NCBI RefSeq assembly: GCF_004827385.1
Contig: NZ_SRXN01000002.1
Location: forward strand, 248,001 to 312,000
Reading direction: 5' to 3'
Source of the DNA: Ensifer sp. MPMI2T
GTDB taxonomy: Bacteria > Pseudomonadota > Alphaproteobacteria > Rhizobiales > Rhizobiaceae
Length of the DNA: 64,000 nt
How positions within the stretch are numbered: position 1 is the first letter of the stretch; each line of letters opens with the position of its first letter. The position numbers and the translations under genes are program-made. Shown here piece by piece: positions 27,055 to 35,599 of this stretch. The notes beneath the pieces are model-generated. The model did no database searches. It worked only from the letters and a program-made list of their open reading frames with translations, and was not told the origin of the DNA.

Positions 27055-27996
27055 TTGTCCAGTGCTTCCGCAGATTCAGTCACAGTCGTGCTCGATTGGG
27101 GCACCACCAGCTTGCGCGCCTTTCTGGTGGGCGGGGAGCGCTCGATCGTTGATGTGAAGGAAAGCGGGCAAGGCATCCAGTTCGTGCCGAAGGGCGAGCA
27201 TGCGCGCGCGCTTTCGGACACCCTCGCAGCCTGGCGCAATGAGCATGGTCCGCTGGCGATCGTCGCGGCAGGAATGATCGGCAGCCGCAATGGCTGGCTG
27301 GAGATGCCTTATGTGCCGACACCGGCGAAGGCCGCCGATTTCGCCGCGGCCAGCCGCACGATCGACCTCCCGGAAGGAAACCGGGTCATGTTCCTACCGG
27401 GATTGACCGACCCGACCGCCTTTCCCTTCCCCGACGTGATGCGCGGCGAGGAAACCCAGCTTGTCGGTTTCGGCCTGGAACAGGACATTGTCGTCGTTCT
27501 GCCTGGCACCCATTCGAAATGGGCCGAGATCCGCAACGGCCGCATCGAGCGATTCCGCACCTTCGTCACCGGCGAGATATTCGCCACACTGGCCGACCAT
27601 TCCTACCTGTCGAAGGTCGCGACGGCGGAGGCCGACCACGCCACCGACGCTTTTGCCGAGGGGGTTGCGCTTGCGCGGGATGAAAGTGGGAAGGCCGGCG
27701 GCCTGTTAACTCGCCTTTTTGCCGTGCGCACCGGATGGCTCGCCGGAAAAGTTGCGCCCGAAGAAATGAAAAGCCGGCTTTCGGGGCTCATCGTTGGATG
27801 GGAATTCGCCGAGGCGCGGGCGGGCGGCTGGTTCACGGAGGGCGACACCATCGCTGTTGTGGGTGACGATGACCTTGTCGAGGTCTACGAGGTCGTGGCC
27901 AAAGCTTTCGGCATGAAGCTTGCCCCAGCTCCGGCCGACGCGGCGATCCGCGGCGCGCTCGCCATCTCGGGACGAGACCGTCGGCAGCCTGCGTGA
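27055..27996 (+). CDS. dgoK: 2-keto-3-deoxygalactonate kinase
   Basis: Cytoplasmic sugar-acid kinase (313 aa) that phosphorylates 2-keto-3-deoxygalactonate in a De Ley-Doudoroff-type pathway. The N-terminal LDWGTTSLRAF is the family's phosphate-binding motif. AAGMIGSRNGW, MRGEETQ and LPGTHSKW are the other DgoK signatures. The start is TTG at 27055, with AAGGAGA about 7 bp upstream; no ATG fits. It is divergent from the dehydratase/transport operon and shares the intergenic region with it. A hairpin lies 36 bp past the stop. Confidence 0.92.
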   Translation: MSSASADSVTVVLDWGTTSLRAFLVGGERSIVDVKESGQGIQFVPKGEHARALSDTLAAWRNEHGPLAIVAAGMIGSRNGWLEMPYVPTPAKAADFAAASRTIDLPEGNRVMFLPGLTDPTAFPFPDVMRGEETQLVGFGLEQDIVVVLPGTHSKWAEIRNGRIERFRTFVTGEIFATLADHSYLSKVATAEADHATDAFAEGVALARDESGKAGGLLTRLFAVRTGWLAGKVAPEEMKSRLSGLIVGWEFAEARAGGWFTEGDTIAVVGDDDLVEVYEVVAKAFGMKLAPAPADAAIRGALAISGRDRRQPA

Positions 27997-28032
27997 CCCC
28001 CGCCGGCCGCAGAGTTGTCGCCGGTCAAAAAG

Positions 28033-28070
28033 GAATAGGGCGCTCAACCCTGGAAGGGAGCGCCCTATTC
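28033..28070 (-). terminator. strong hairpin with T-tract in the leftward direction
   Basis: The 13-bp arms GAATAGGGCGCTC/GAGCGCCCTATTC (28033-28045, 28058-28070) are perfect. Read on the minus strand the hairpin is followed by CTTTTTG, a U-tract. On the plus strand no T-run follows. It may end dgoK, but its shape is that of a leftward intrinsic terminator. Confidence 0.7.
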
Positions 28071-28461
28071 GACCCGGAGATGCTTTCCGGCCAGACCAAG
28101 CGTCGGCTCGAAGCGCCTCGATACGGGCAGTGTGCGATAGATGGGCCTTCACCGGCTCGTTTCAAGGGCCGATCGAGCAAATTGCTTCCCAAAACCCGCA
28201 GCCCCGCCCGGCAATGTCGTGTCGCCGCCAAGCAAGTCAAGAAAGTAGCGGCGCAGACTGCCCCAAGAAACGTATCTCCTTGAGGCTTGGTCGTTGATTT
28301 CGCGCCAGCGGATCGTCAAAACCGCGCTGCGCAGGCGTATATTATGTAATGCGCGGGAAAATTCGCGTCGAAATAGGCGAAACGACGAAATATAGCGCGT
28401 GCGATTTTTCAAAATATAGTTTTCACGTTTTATTTTTGTCTTTAACATTCCGGAAATATGC
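28071..28461. other. gene-poor region between the dgoK hairpin and the stress promoter
   Basis: This 391-bp stretch holds no supportable protein gene; the open frames in it are short and lack ribosome sites. It turns AT-rich from about 28330. Because the hairpin at its left end has a leftward T-tract, a small minus-strand RNA could be encoded here (inference). Confidence 0.4.
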
Positions 28462-28486
28462 GGAACCAATCCACATGCGTCACGTT
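28462..28486 (+). promoter_or_regulatory. probable RpoE2 (EcfG) general stress promoter
   Basis: GGAAC (28462-28466), 18 bp, then TT (28485-28486) within CGTT matches the GGAAC-N18/19-TT pattern known for the alpha-proteobacterial stress sigma factor. It lies 30 bp before the ATG of the small exported protein, so the 5' leader would be very short and contains AGAAGGAGGA. Confidence 0.6.
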
Positions 28487-28516
28487 CAATCTTTCACAGA
28501 AGAAGGAGGATTGATC

Positions 28517-28921
28517 ATGAGTGCGAAAATTCTTCTGGTTCCCGCCCTTGCAGCCGGGCTTATGGCAGCGCCTGCGATGGCAAATGACAATAATGACGCC
28601 GCCGTGACCGGTGCGGCCGGTGGCGCCGTGACGGGCGCGATAGTCGGAGGCCCGGTAGGCGCTGCGGTCGGCGGCGCGGTTGGTCTCATCGCTGGCGCCG
28701 TCATCTCGCCTCCGCCGCAACAGGTAGTCACCTATGTACAGCAACAGCCGATGCCGGCCGGGGTCGTTGTTCGAGAGCGTATCGCAGTAGGTCGGCCGCT
28801 TCCGCGGACCATTGCTCTAACGCCGATACCCGAGAATCCGACCTATGCCTACGCGGTCGTGAACAATCAGCGTGTCATCGTTGATCCAAGGACATATACC
28901 GTCGTTCAGGTTATCCAGTAG
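28517..28921 (+). CDS. exported glycine-rich DUF1236-like protein
   Basis: 134-aa secreted protein. A signal peptide is visible (MSAKILLVPALAAGLMAAPAMA, cleavage near residue 22). Next comes a glycine-zipper-like segment of Gly/Ala/Val repeats (about residues 32-62, GAAGGAVTGAIVGGPVGAAVGG). The C-terminal half, with GVVVRERIAVGRPLPRTIALTPIP and YAVVNNQRVIVDPRTYTVVQVI, resembles DUF1236. The ATG at 28517 has an ideal ribosome site, so the open frame back to 28349 is not used. The probable RpoE2 promoter suggests envelope stress response. The molecular role is unknown. Confidence 0.85.
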   Translation: MSAKILLVPALAAGLMAAPAMANDNNDAAVTGAAGGAVTGAIVGGPVGAAVGGAVGLIAGAVISPPPQQVVTYVQQQPMPAGVVVRERIAVGRPLPRTIALTPIPENPTYAYAVVNNQRVIVDPRTYTVVQVIQ

Positions 28922-28930
28922 GCCACCGGC

Positions 28931-28958
28931 GCTCCCCGCGCTTTCAGCGGCGGGGAGC
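28931..28958 (+). terminator. hairpin after the DUF1236-like gene
   Basis: The arms GCTCCCCGC/GCGGGGAGC (28931-28939, 28950-28958) lie 10 bp past the stop, followed by a T/C-rich stretch. It is a plausible intrinsic terminator. Confidence 0.6.
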
Positions 28959-29007
28959 ACCTTCGTTCCGTCTTTCCGGTACGCCGCAAGTTCCGGCGCG
29001 CCGCCTT

Positions 29008-30951
29008 TCAACCGTCGATGCGAATGTGGAAGCGGCTCATGAAGTCGCCCTCCCACCACATCGGGAAATTCGTGCCCCACTTATTGTTGTGGAGATTGAA
29101 TGCGAGTCCGGTCTCGTAGGTGGGCGGCCTGGCGGGGAACCGCATGAAGGGCTGTCCGAGCGGTCCCGCGAGCGGCGAGTCGAGCGGTTCGATCGTCATT
29201 TCCCCGCCGCCGGCCAGTGCTGCCCGCGCAGCAAAGACCGCCTGCAACGCTCCTCCACCCCGCCGGACAGTCCGCGCCGCCTGTTGCCAGAGCCCGGTCT
29301 TCAAAAATTCCCAGCCGACGGCCCCTTTCGCAACAATCTCGATGAACCCCGCTTCAGGCATTCGGTTGGCGGACTTGCCGCGCAGCACCACCACGAGTTC
29401 CACACCGTCGCCCGTCGGCCGCACGACATAATCCACCCGGGCGGGGGCGCCCAGTTGCTCCTGTGCTGCGCCGGAAAACCGGCAGGCGATCAACAGCCGG
29501 CTGCCATCTCTTGCAACGCCGATCAGTAGCGGCCTGAAGGAAGCGGACCGCGCCGTCTGCGCCTGTTGAAGCCCTGGCTTGCCATGATCAAGGATCGCCC
29601 ATTCCGGCCGGTCGGTGAGATAGCTGTCCATGAACCGGGCCAGATCGTCGGCGTCGTAGCTCTCGTAACGGTAGCCGAACAGCCGTCCGTCGCCTTCGAG
29701 CCGCCAGTTGCCCGCGGCAAGCGCCAGTATGTCGCCGGTCTCGGGATCGAGTTCCACCTCCATGTCATCGATCGCCACCTTACCCGTCGGCGCCAACGGC
29801 CGGATGTCGATCGCCGCCGGGACCTCCATCTCGCGCAGTGTCTCTTCCGCTCGCCTGAGGTCCTCCGCCGGAAGGACCTCGACCGCCTGGTCGAGATAGG
29901 CCCGCTGCTCGCCCCAGGAGGCCTCGGTATAGCGGAAGCGGTAGTCGCTTTTCCGCTTCACCTCGAAGGCCGGCCGGTCCCAGGCCGTTTCGTCGCGCAG
30001 GTACGTCTTGATATCGACGCCGCAAGTATGCTCGGTCACCAGCGTCAGCTTGCGCCCGAACTCGCGCCGCGCCGGCGAAAGCCCCTCCGCCTCAAAGGTG
30101 TCGTAGAGTCGCTGCAGGGCCCGGAACCGCGCGATCTTTACCGGGTCGGCGGCAGCGCCGTGGATCCAGCTGTCGCCGAGCTCCATGTCCACCACGGGGA
30201 AGCGCGCGCGGTGCTCCCACAGGAACGCGCCGTAGTCCTCGAGCGTGGCCGCGCGGATCTCTGTATCCGGATGCCGGCGGCCCATTTCCCGCAGGACCTC
30301 CACCACCTGATGGATCTGCTGCGGGCCGATATTGTCGCTGGTGTGGGCAAAGCTCAGGCCCTCCGAAAGCCCTTCCGGCAGGTGCGTGGCGCCGTAGCTT
30401 TGCTGATACATGACGACGATCTCCTCGCCGCCGGGGGCTTGCCATCGGAAAATCTCCGGAACATCGGGAGGAGGACAGGCGGTGTTGACGCCGATATGCA
30501 GGAATTTCAGTCCGGCCTCCGCCATCAAAGGGACGATGCCGCGTGTGTGGCCGGGCACGTCCGTCATCTTGGCGGCGATCGTCTTCACTCCAAAGCGGCG
30601 GTCAAGCTCGGCCGCATAGGAGAGCCCGGCCCGGAAAAGCGCGGGACTCATTAGTTCCGAATGAGTCGTGAACGGCAGGCCGTGCCAGCGGATCACCCCC
30701 TTCTCGATCGCCCTTTCGAGCCGCGCCACTTCCTCGGCGGAACGCGTATTGAGGTGGTCCCAGATCAGCCAGGCGCCCGTGGTCCAGATGAACTTCGGGT
30801 CTTGCGGGTCCTCGGCATGAAAATGCTCGCCAGTCGCGATCGCCTGCGGGATGAAGCGCTCGTGATAGAGCCGCCGCACGTTCTCCGCACGGTCTGTGAA
30901 GCCGATATCGAGATGGGTCTTGAAGACCAGGTGGATGCGTCGAGCGGTCAT
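29008..30951 (-). CDS. DUF5054 / glycoside hydrolase 38-like protein
   Basis: 647-aa cytoplasmic protein with the alpha-mannosidase-type N-terminal barrel. HLDIGFTDRAENV near residues 11-23 corresponds to the metal-binding H-x-D motif. MTDVPGHTRGIVPLM near residue 130 and HIGVN follow. The C-terminal half is a beta-rich domain ending KWGTNFPMWWEGDFMSRFHIRI. No signal peptide is seen. It is downstream of the LacI gene on the same strand, separated by a two-palindrome RIME element. It is likely to hydrolyse a glycoside imported by the divergent ABC transporter (inference). The true substrate is unknown. Confidence 0.82.
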   Translation of the reverse strand: MTARRIHLVFKTHLDIGFTDRAENVRRLYHERFIPQAIATGEHFHAEDPQDPKFIWTTGAWLIWDHLNTRSAEEVARLERAIEKGVIRWHGLPFTTHSELMSPALFRAGLSYAAELDRRFGVKTIAAKMTDVPGHTRGIVPLMAEAGLKFLHIGVNTACPPPDVPEIFRWQAPGGEEIVVMYQQSYGATHLPEGLSEGLSFAHTSDNIGPQQIHQVVEVLREMGRRHPDTEIRAATLEDYGAFLWEHRARFPVVDMELGDSWIHGAAADPVKIARFRALQRLYDTFEAEGLSPARREFGRKLTLVTEHTCGVDIKTYLRDETAWDRPAFEVKRKSDYRFRYTEASWGEQRAYLDQAVEVLPAEDLRRAEETLREMEVPAAIDIRPLAPTGKVAIDDMEVELDPETGDILALAAGNWRLEGDGRLFGYRYESYDADDLARFMDSYLTDRPEWAILDHGKPGLQQAQTARSASFRPLLIGVARDGSRLLIACRFSGAAQEQLGAPARVDYVVRPTGDGVELVVVLRGKSANRMPEAGFIEIVAKGAVGWEFLKTGLWQQAARTVRRGGGALQAVFAARAALAGGGEMTIEPLDSPLAGPLGQPFMRFPARPPTYETGLAFNLHNNKWGTNFPMWWEGDFMSRFHIRIDG

Positions 30952-30966
30952 ACCATGCCTTTTGTT

Positions 30967-31060
30967 TAGATCATTTCACTGTGAGGCGGTGAAATGATCT
31001 AACTCCTTGAAATTACGCAATTCCGGACGGAAAACCGTTGCACACTTTTCCCGGAATTGC
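30967..31060. repeat. two-palindrome RIME element between the LacI and GH38-like genes
   Basis: Palindrome 1 has perfect 13-bp arms TAGATCATTTCAC/GTGAAATGATCTA (30967-30979, 30989-31001). Palindrome 2 has arms GCAATTCCGG/CCGGAATTGC (31017-31026, 31051-31060) around an inner GGAAAA/TTTTCC. The LacI-gene TAA begins within 4 bp of the right end. The two-palindrome layout and the near 100-bp size fit RIME1 as known from Rhizobium. Confidence 0.85.
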
Positions 31061-31061
31061 T

Positions 31062-32114
31062 TTAGCCCACCGTGCCGCGCACCACGAGCCGCGTGCGCAC
31101 GGTTTCAAAAAGGGCTGGCGCCGCCGGATCCTTCAGGCGACGCAGGATCAATCGGACGAGCGCACGGGTGCGTGCCTCGAGATCCACTTTCACGGTCGTC
31201 AGGTTGTAGCTGCGCCAGTGCGACTGGGAAATGTCGTCGAAGCCCACCACCTTCACATCCTCCGGCACGCGCCGCTTCAATTCGTAGCGCAGCGCGTCGA
31301 GCGCGCCGAAGGCGCTCTCGTCGTTGGCGGCGAAGATGGCGTCCGCCCCCTCGCCGACCCGGAAGAGATCGAGCGTGCCGGCATGGCCCGTGTCGTAGCT
31401 GAAATCACCAGGGATGATGGTCGGCGGAGGCAAGCCACGTCGCGCCATGAGCGCTGCCAAGGTCCTGCGGCGAGCCTGCTCGGCAAGAGAATCGCGCTTG
31501 CCCGAAAGATAGGCGATGCGCCGGCAGCCATAGCCGGCAAGAAGCGCCACCGCCTGCTCCATGCCCTCCCATTGATCGACATCGATCCGGTCATAGAGCG
31601 CCTCCGGCTCGCCCGCGCGCAATCCATCCGCCGGCTCCTCGTCGATAATGTAGTTGATGTAGATCGGCACTGCCCGGTCGAGGAAGCGGGTGAGGACGTG
31701 CGGACGCACGTTCTCCGTGAAGGCGATCACCGAGTCCGGATTGAAGCCGCGCATGTAGGCGAGCAGCGTCTCGTCCATGCTGAAATCCGTGCGTGTCTTG
31801 AAGAGCAGCGTGGCGAAGCCTTCGGCCTGGAGAGCTGTGGTGAGCGCATCAATCTCCTGGCTTTCCCAAGGGCTGCAGACATCGGGCACGATCACGCCGA
31901 CAAGGTGGGTGCGCCGGGTCACGAGCGCGCGCGCCGCGCGATCGGGGACATAGCCCAATTCCTCGGCGATCTTCAGGATGCTTGCCCGCTTTTCCGGCTT
32001 CAGCGGCGCGTCCGGATTGAAGGCGCGCGAAACGGCGGCCCTGGAGACCTTTGCCGCCTCAGCTACCGTCTCTGCCGTGATGCGCTGCGGCGTCTCGTTA
32101 AGCTTGTTGGTCAA
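31062..32114 (-). CDS. LacI-family transcriptional regulator
   Basis: 350-aa repressor. The N-terminal helix-turn-helix reads ITAETVAEAAKVSRAAVSRAFNP, followed by a hinge and a periplasmic-binding-like effector domain (LVGVIVPDVCSPWESQEIDALTT; VVGFDDISQSHW). The frame is open to 32417 without an ATG suited to the family. I choose TTG at 32114, which gives the usual length and lies 27 bp after a LacI-type operator. It is divergent from a sugar ABC transporter operon and is probably its repressor and autoregulator. Confidence 0.87.
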   Translation of the reverse strand: MTNKLNETPQRITAETVAEAAKVSRAAVSRAFNPDAPLKPEKRASILKIAEELGYVPDRAARALVTRRTHLVGVIVPDVCSPWESQEIDALTTALQAEGFATLLFKTRTDFSMDETLLAYMRGFNPDSVIAFTENVRPHVLTRFLDRAVPIYINYIIDEEPADGLRAGEPEALYDRIDVDQWEGMEQAVALLAGYGCRRIAYLSGKRDSLAEQARRRTLAALMARRGLPPPTIIPGDFSYDTGHAGTLDLFRVGEGADAIFAANDESAFGALDALRYELKRRVPEDVKVVGFDDISQSHWRSYNLTTVKVDLEARTRALVRLILRRLKDPAAPALFETVRTRLVVRGTVG

Positions 32115-32140
32115 GCGATCGACCTGACTTTCTCGCAAAC

Positions 32141-32154
32141 TGAAATCGTGTTCA
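32141..32154. promoter_or_regulatory. LacI-type operator upstream of the regulator gene
   Basis: TGAAATCGTGTTCA has TGAA/TTCA arms around a central CG. It shares GTGTTCACT with the operator at 32299-32322. The position just before the regulator start suggests autoregulation. Confidence 0.5.
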
Positions 32155-32298
32155 CTGATATCCTTCCGCACGAGGCTCAGGCGGTCAAGCCCCGTATAGC
32201 CAATTCCGCGAAATTGTTCCGACTTTGCAGAGCTTTCGGACGGGATAGGTTCGTCGGTCCGCGCCCAGAGATGAATTCGGCTCGCTTCGGGTTGACGC

Positions 32299-32322
32299 AA
32301 AAGTGAAAACGTGTTCACTTTT
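32299..32322. promoter_or_regulatory. LacI-type operator in front of the sugar-binding protein operon
   Basis: This 24-bp near-perfect palindrome, centred on a CG, has 11 of 12 paired positions (AAAAGTGAAAAC/GTGTTCACTTTT). It lies 88 bp before the binding-protein ATG and directly follows a TTGACG -35-like sequence (32292-32297). Repressor binding here would block the promoter. Confidence 0.7.
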
Positions 32323-32409
32323 TGCCGTGAGGGACGACGGCCATTGCCGAGCGGCCTCTCGTCGGCCGCGGGAGCCGGCCGATCCAATCGCGAAGGGAGG
32401 AATATCGCG

Positions 32410-33762
32410 ATGCGCATTCACCTGCATGCATTCTGGCTGAGTCTTGCCGCGGCGACAGCATTCGCGTCGCCGACATTCTCCGCCGATCTTTCGATCACCT
32501 GCCGCTGCGTCGAGGGTGGCGTGAACTCCGAACTCGCCGCATGGGTCAAGAAGAGCGTCATTCCCGGCTTTACCAAGATGAAGGGTGACGGGGTCAAAGT
32601 CACCCTGACCGAATTCGCCGGTTCAGACGAGCAATTGACGCAGCAGCTCGCTCTGGACTTTTCGACCGGCGCCGGCCCTGATATCGCCGGCTTCGACGGT
32701 TTCCTGATCCCCAGTTTCGTCGAGGGCGGGCTCTTGAAGCCGCTCGACGAACTGGCGGGCGATGCGGTGACGAAGTGGGACGGCTGGAGCCATATTACCG
32801 AGGGTGCAAAGGCACTGATGTCCTATCAGGGCAAGCCCTATGGCCTTTCACTCGGCACCGATGTCCGCGTGATCTTCGTGCGCGCCGATCTCCTGAAGGA
32901 AGCCGGCATCGACCCAGCAACCTGGCAGCCCAAGTCCTGGGCGGAACTGCTCGATACCGCCCGCAAGCTCAAGGCGAAGAGGCCCGACTCCTTCCCGCTG
33001 CAGATCAACGCCGGTGTGCCGATGGGCGAGGCGACAACCATGCAGGGCTACTGGATGGCGCTACTCGGCACCGGTGAGCAGGTCACCGATGACAAGGGCC
33101 GCTATATCGTCTCGAGCCAGGGCATTCTCGACACACTCAATCTCTACAAGACCGTTTATGTGGACGAGAAGCTTGGTGACCAGCGGGCGCAACTCTTGGG
33201 CGATGGGCGCAACCGCACCTTCGCGAACTTCCGCGACGGCAAGACTGCGATGCTTCTCGAAAGCGACTGGTTCTATCGCTCGGTCACCGCTCCCGGCTCC
33301 GAATTCGCCGTCGAAAATCGCGACCAGGTGGTGAGCTGGGCAAAGATGCCGGCCAAGGAGCCCGGCAAGGGCATCCGCGGCCAGGACTTCGTGACGATCT
33401 CCGGCGGCACGGGTTTCGTCCTCAATCCCAATACGGATGAAAAGGAACTGGCCTGGGAACTGCTCGCCTTCATGAACAGCAAGGAACAGCTCGCCGAGTT
33501 CCAGAAGTACGAGCCGCGCATCCGCATTCGCGACGACGTAGAAATCGCGGACGCCCCCTTCCTTGCGGAAACCTCGCAGGCACTGATGCCGCTCACAACC
33601 GCGCGGCCGAACGACGCCAAATACAATGCGGTTTCGGCCGAGGTCCAGCGCATGACCGAGGCAGTCGTCTCGGGCGAGCTGTCGCCGGAGGACGCCATGA
33701 GCCGCTATCGCGACGCTGTGATCCGGATCGTGGGCGAGGAAAACACCGTAAGCCTGCTCTAA
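32410..33762 (+). CDS. sugar ABC transporter substrate-binding protein
   Basis: Periplasmic family-1 solute-binding protein (450 aa). Signal peptide: MRIHLHAFWLSLAAATAFASPTFSA, cleavage near residue 25. The start ATG at 32410 follows GGGAGGA. Typical motifs include the SGGTGFVLNPNTDEKELAWELLAFM region near the C-terminus. It is the first gene of the rightward operon controlled by the LacI-type operator at 32299. The ligand is not determined; the downstream enzymes suggest a polyol or modified sugar. Confidence 0.92.
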   Translation: MRIHLHAFWLSLAAATAFASPTFSADLSITCRCVEGGVNSELAAWVKKSVIPGFTKMKGDGVKVTLTEFAGSDEQLTQQLALDFSTGAGPDIAGFDGFLIPSFVEGGLLKPLDELAGDAVTKWDGWSHITEGAKALMSYQGKPYGLSLGTDVRVIFVRADLLKEAGIDPATWQPKSWAELLDTARKLKAKRPDSFPLQINAGVPMGEATTMQGYWMALLGTGEQVTDDKGRYIVSSQGILDTLNLYKTVYVDEKLGDQRAQLLGDGRNRTFANFRDGKTAMLLESDWFYRSVTAPGSEFAVENRDQVVSWAKMPAKEPGKGIRGQDFVTISGGTGFVLNPNTDEKELAWELLAFMNSKEQLAEFQKYEPRIRIRDDVEIADAPFLAETSQALMPLTTARPNDAKYNAVSAEVQRMTEAVVSGELSPEDAMSRYRDAVIRIVGEENTVSLL

Positions 33763-33800
33763 CGATCGGCCGGTATCTTACACGGCAGCATGACAACCCT

Positions 33801-33840
33801 CCGCGCATATGGGGTCGGCAGCAGAACCTCATATGCGCGG
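33801..33840 (+). repeat. stem-loop between the binding-protein and permease genes
   Basis: Perfect 11-bp arms CCGCGCATATG/CATATGCGCGG (33801-33811, 33830-33840). It lies 39 bp after the binding-protein stop. Such structures commonly protect the binding-protein mRNA and reduce permease expression (family knowledge). Confidence 0.65.
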
Positions 33841-33854
33841 AAGCAGGAGGTCGG

Positions 33855-34766
33855 ATGAAATCCTTTTCCCTTCTATCCCGCGGAACCGGGGTCGCCTTTC
33901 TCGCCCCGGCGGGGTTGCTGATCGGCGCTTTCGTCATCGCGCCGTTCTTTTGGGTCATCTTTGTTTCCTTCACCAATCGCTCGCTGTTGGGCCGCGCGGC
34001 GGTGGATCCGGACTTCGTGGGGCTCGAAAATTACTTTTCGCTCTTCGACGCGGCGACGTTCTTCACGCGCGGCGAATTCGGCTCGTCGCTGATCCTGACC
34101 ATCCAGTTCGTCCTCCTGTCGGCGGTCGTCGGCCAAGCCGCACTCGGCATGCTGCTGGCGTGGATGCTGCAATCGGTGCCCAAATCGCTGAAGCATGTGA
34201 CCGAGACCGTGGCGATCGGCGCCTGGATCCTTCCCGAGGTGGTGATCGCGTTCGCATGGTTCGCCTTTCTCGATTACGAGAACGGGACGCTCAACATGAT
34301 CATAGAAGCCTTGGGCTTGCCCCCGGGTGACTGGCTCCTGTCCTTTCCCTTCTGGGCGATCGTCGTCTTCAATACCTGGCGCGGCACAGCCTTCTCCATG
34401 ATGCTGTTCAACTCCGCCTTCTCTTCTATTCCGCCGAGCTATTTCCAAGCGGCGGACGTCGCCGGCGCTTCGAGCTGGCAGAAATTCCGCGATATCGGCC
34501 TGCCGCTCATTCGCGGCCATGTGGTGACCGATCTGATCCTCATCACCATGTGGAGCTTCAATGTCTTCACGCCATTCCTACTGACGAGCGGCGGGCCGTC
34601 CTATCGCACCGAGATCCTGCCGATCTACACCTATCGCGTCGCCTTCCGCGATTTCGATTTCGGCAAGGGCGCGGCGGTCGGCGTAGTCGTCATGCTGATC
34701 AACCTCGTCTTCGCCCTCTTCTACCTCTGGGTGATGCGCCGTCGCGCCAAGGGAGTGGCAGCATGA
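33855..34766 (+). CDS. sugar ABC transporter permease, MalF type
   Basis: 303-aa inner-membrane permease with about six helices. The first follows a short charged N-terminus (MKSFSLLSRGTG). The ATPase-docking EAA loop is YFQAADVAGASSWQKFRDIGLP. The gene follows a stem-loop and overlaps the next permease by 4 bp (ATGA). Confidence 0.93.
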   Translation: MKSFSLLSRGTGVAFLAPAGLLIGAFVIAPFFWVIFVSFTNRSLLGRAAVDPDFVGLENYFSLFDAATFFTRGEFGSSLILTIQFVLLSAVVGQAALGMLLAWMLQSVPKSLKHVTETVAIGAWILPEVVIAFAWFAFLDYENGTLNMIIEALGLPPGDWLLSFPFWAIVVFNTWRGTAFSMMLFNSAFSSIPPSYFQAADVAGASSWQKFRDIGLPLIRGHVVTDLILITMWSFNVFTPFLLTSGGPSYRTEILPIYTYRVAFRDFDFGKGAAVGVVVMLINLVFALFYLWVMRRRAKGVAA

Positions 34767-35593
34767 CACGTTACCTCGGCCTCTACTTCGCCCGCATCGG
34801 CTTCTCAGTGGCAACGGCGCTGATCGGGGTCTTCTTCGCCCTGCCGCTCGTCTGGTTCATCTTCGCGCCCTTCAACCCGCGCGCCGAGTTGGGGCTTTCC
34901 ATTCCGGACCCGTTCTCGCTTACCAATTTCGAGGCCGTCTTCCAGAACGGCTTCGCGATGCGCGGCCTATGGAACTCTCTCGTCCAGAGCGTCGGCGGCG
35001 TTATCCTCGTGGGTGCAGGCGCCACGCTTGCCTCCTATGCGCTGTCGCGCTCGCCGATCCCCGGCAAGAGTCTCATCACCTACATCCTGCTGCTGTTCTC
35101 CTCCGTTGTATCCGGATCGGCGGCGATGGTGCCGATCTTCCTCATCATCAACGGCATCGGCCTCATCGACACGCAGATCGCGGTGATTCTCGTGTTCGCC
35201 GGCGGGCTTTTGCCGACCGCCATGTTCATCCTGCGCGATTTCATCGACAGCATCCCGAAGAGCTACGAGGAGAGCGCCATGGTGGCCGGAGCCTCGCCGG
35301 TCCAGGCCTTCTTCGACGTGGCGCTGCCGGTCATCCGCCCGGGCATCGTGGTCGTGGTCGTGTGGGCATTTGTGAGCATCTGGGGCAGCTTCCTCATTCC
35401 CTTCATCCTGCTGCGCTCCAGCGAAAAGATGCCCGCTTCCGTGGCGATCTATTCATTCTATTCGGAGGCGGGAACCCCCATCGTCACGCTGCTTGCCGCC
35501 TATTCCCTGCTCTACTCGCTTCCCGTCGTCATTCTCTACCTGTTCGTGAGCTGGAAGTTCGGTTTCCGGTTCTTCGGCGGCATCAAGGCTTAA
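34763..35593 (+). CDS. sugar ABC transporter permease, MalG type
   Basis: 276-aa permease starting at the ATG at 34763, which overlaps the upstream stop codon. The EAA loop reads YEESAMVAGASPVQAFFDVALP. It ends with WKFGFRFFGGIKA, common in CUT1 permeases, and lies 6 bp before the ATPase gene. Confidence 0.93.
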   Translation: MTRYLGLYFARIGFSVATALIGVFFALPLVWFIFAPFNPRAELGLSIPDPFSLTNFEAVFQNGFAMRGLWNSLVQSVGGVILVGAGATLASYALSRSPIPGKSLITYILLLFSSVVSGSAAMVPIFLIINGIGLIDTQIAVILVFAGGLLPTAMFILRDFIDSIPKSYEESAMVAGASPVQAFFDVALPVIRPGIVVVVVWAFVSIWGSFLIPFILLRSSEKMPASVAIYSFYSEAGTPIVTLLAAYSLLYSLPVVILYLFVSWKFGFRFFGGIKA

Positions 35594-35599
35594 GGTTCC

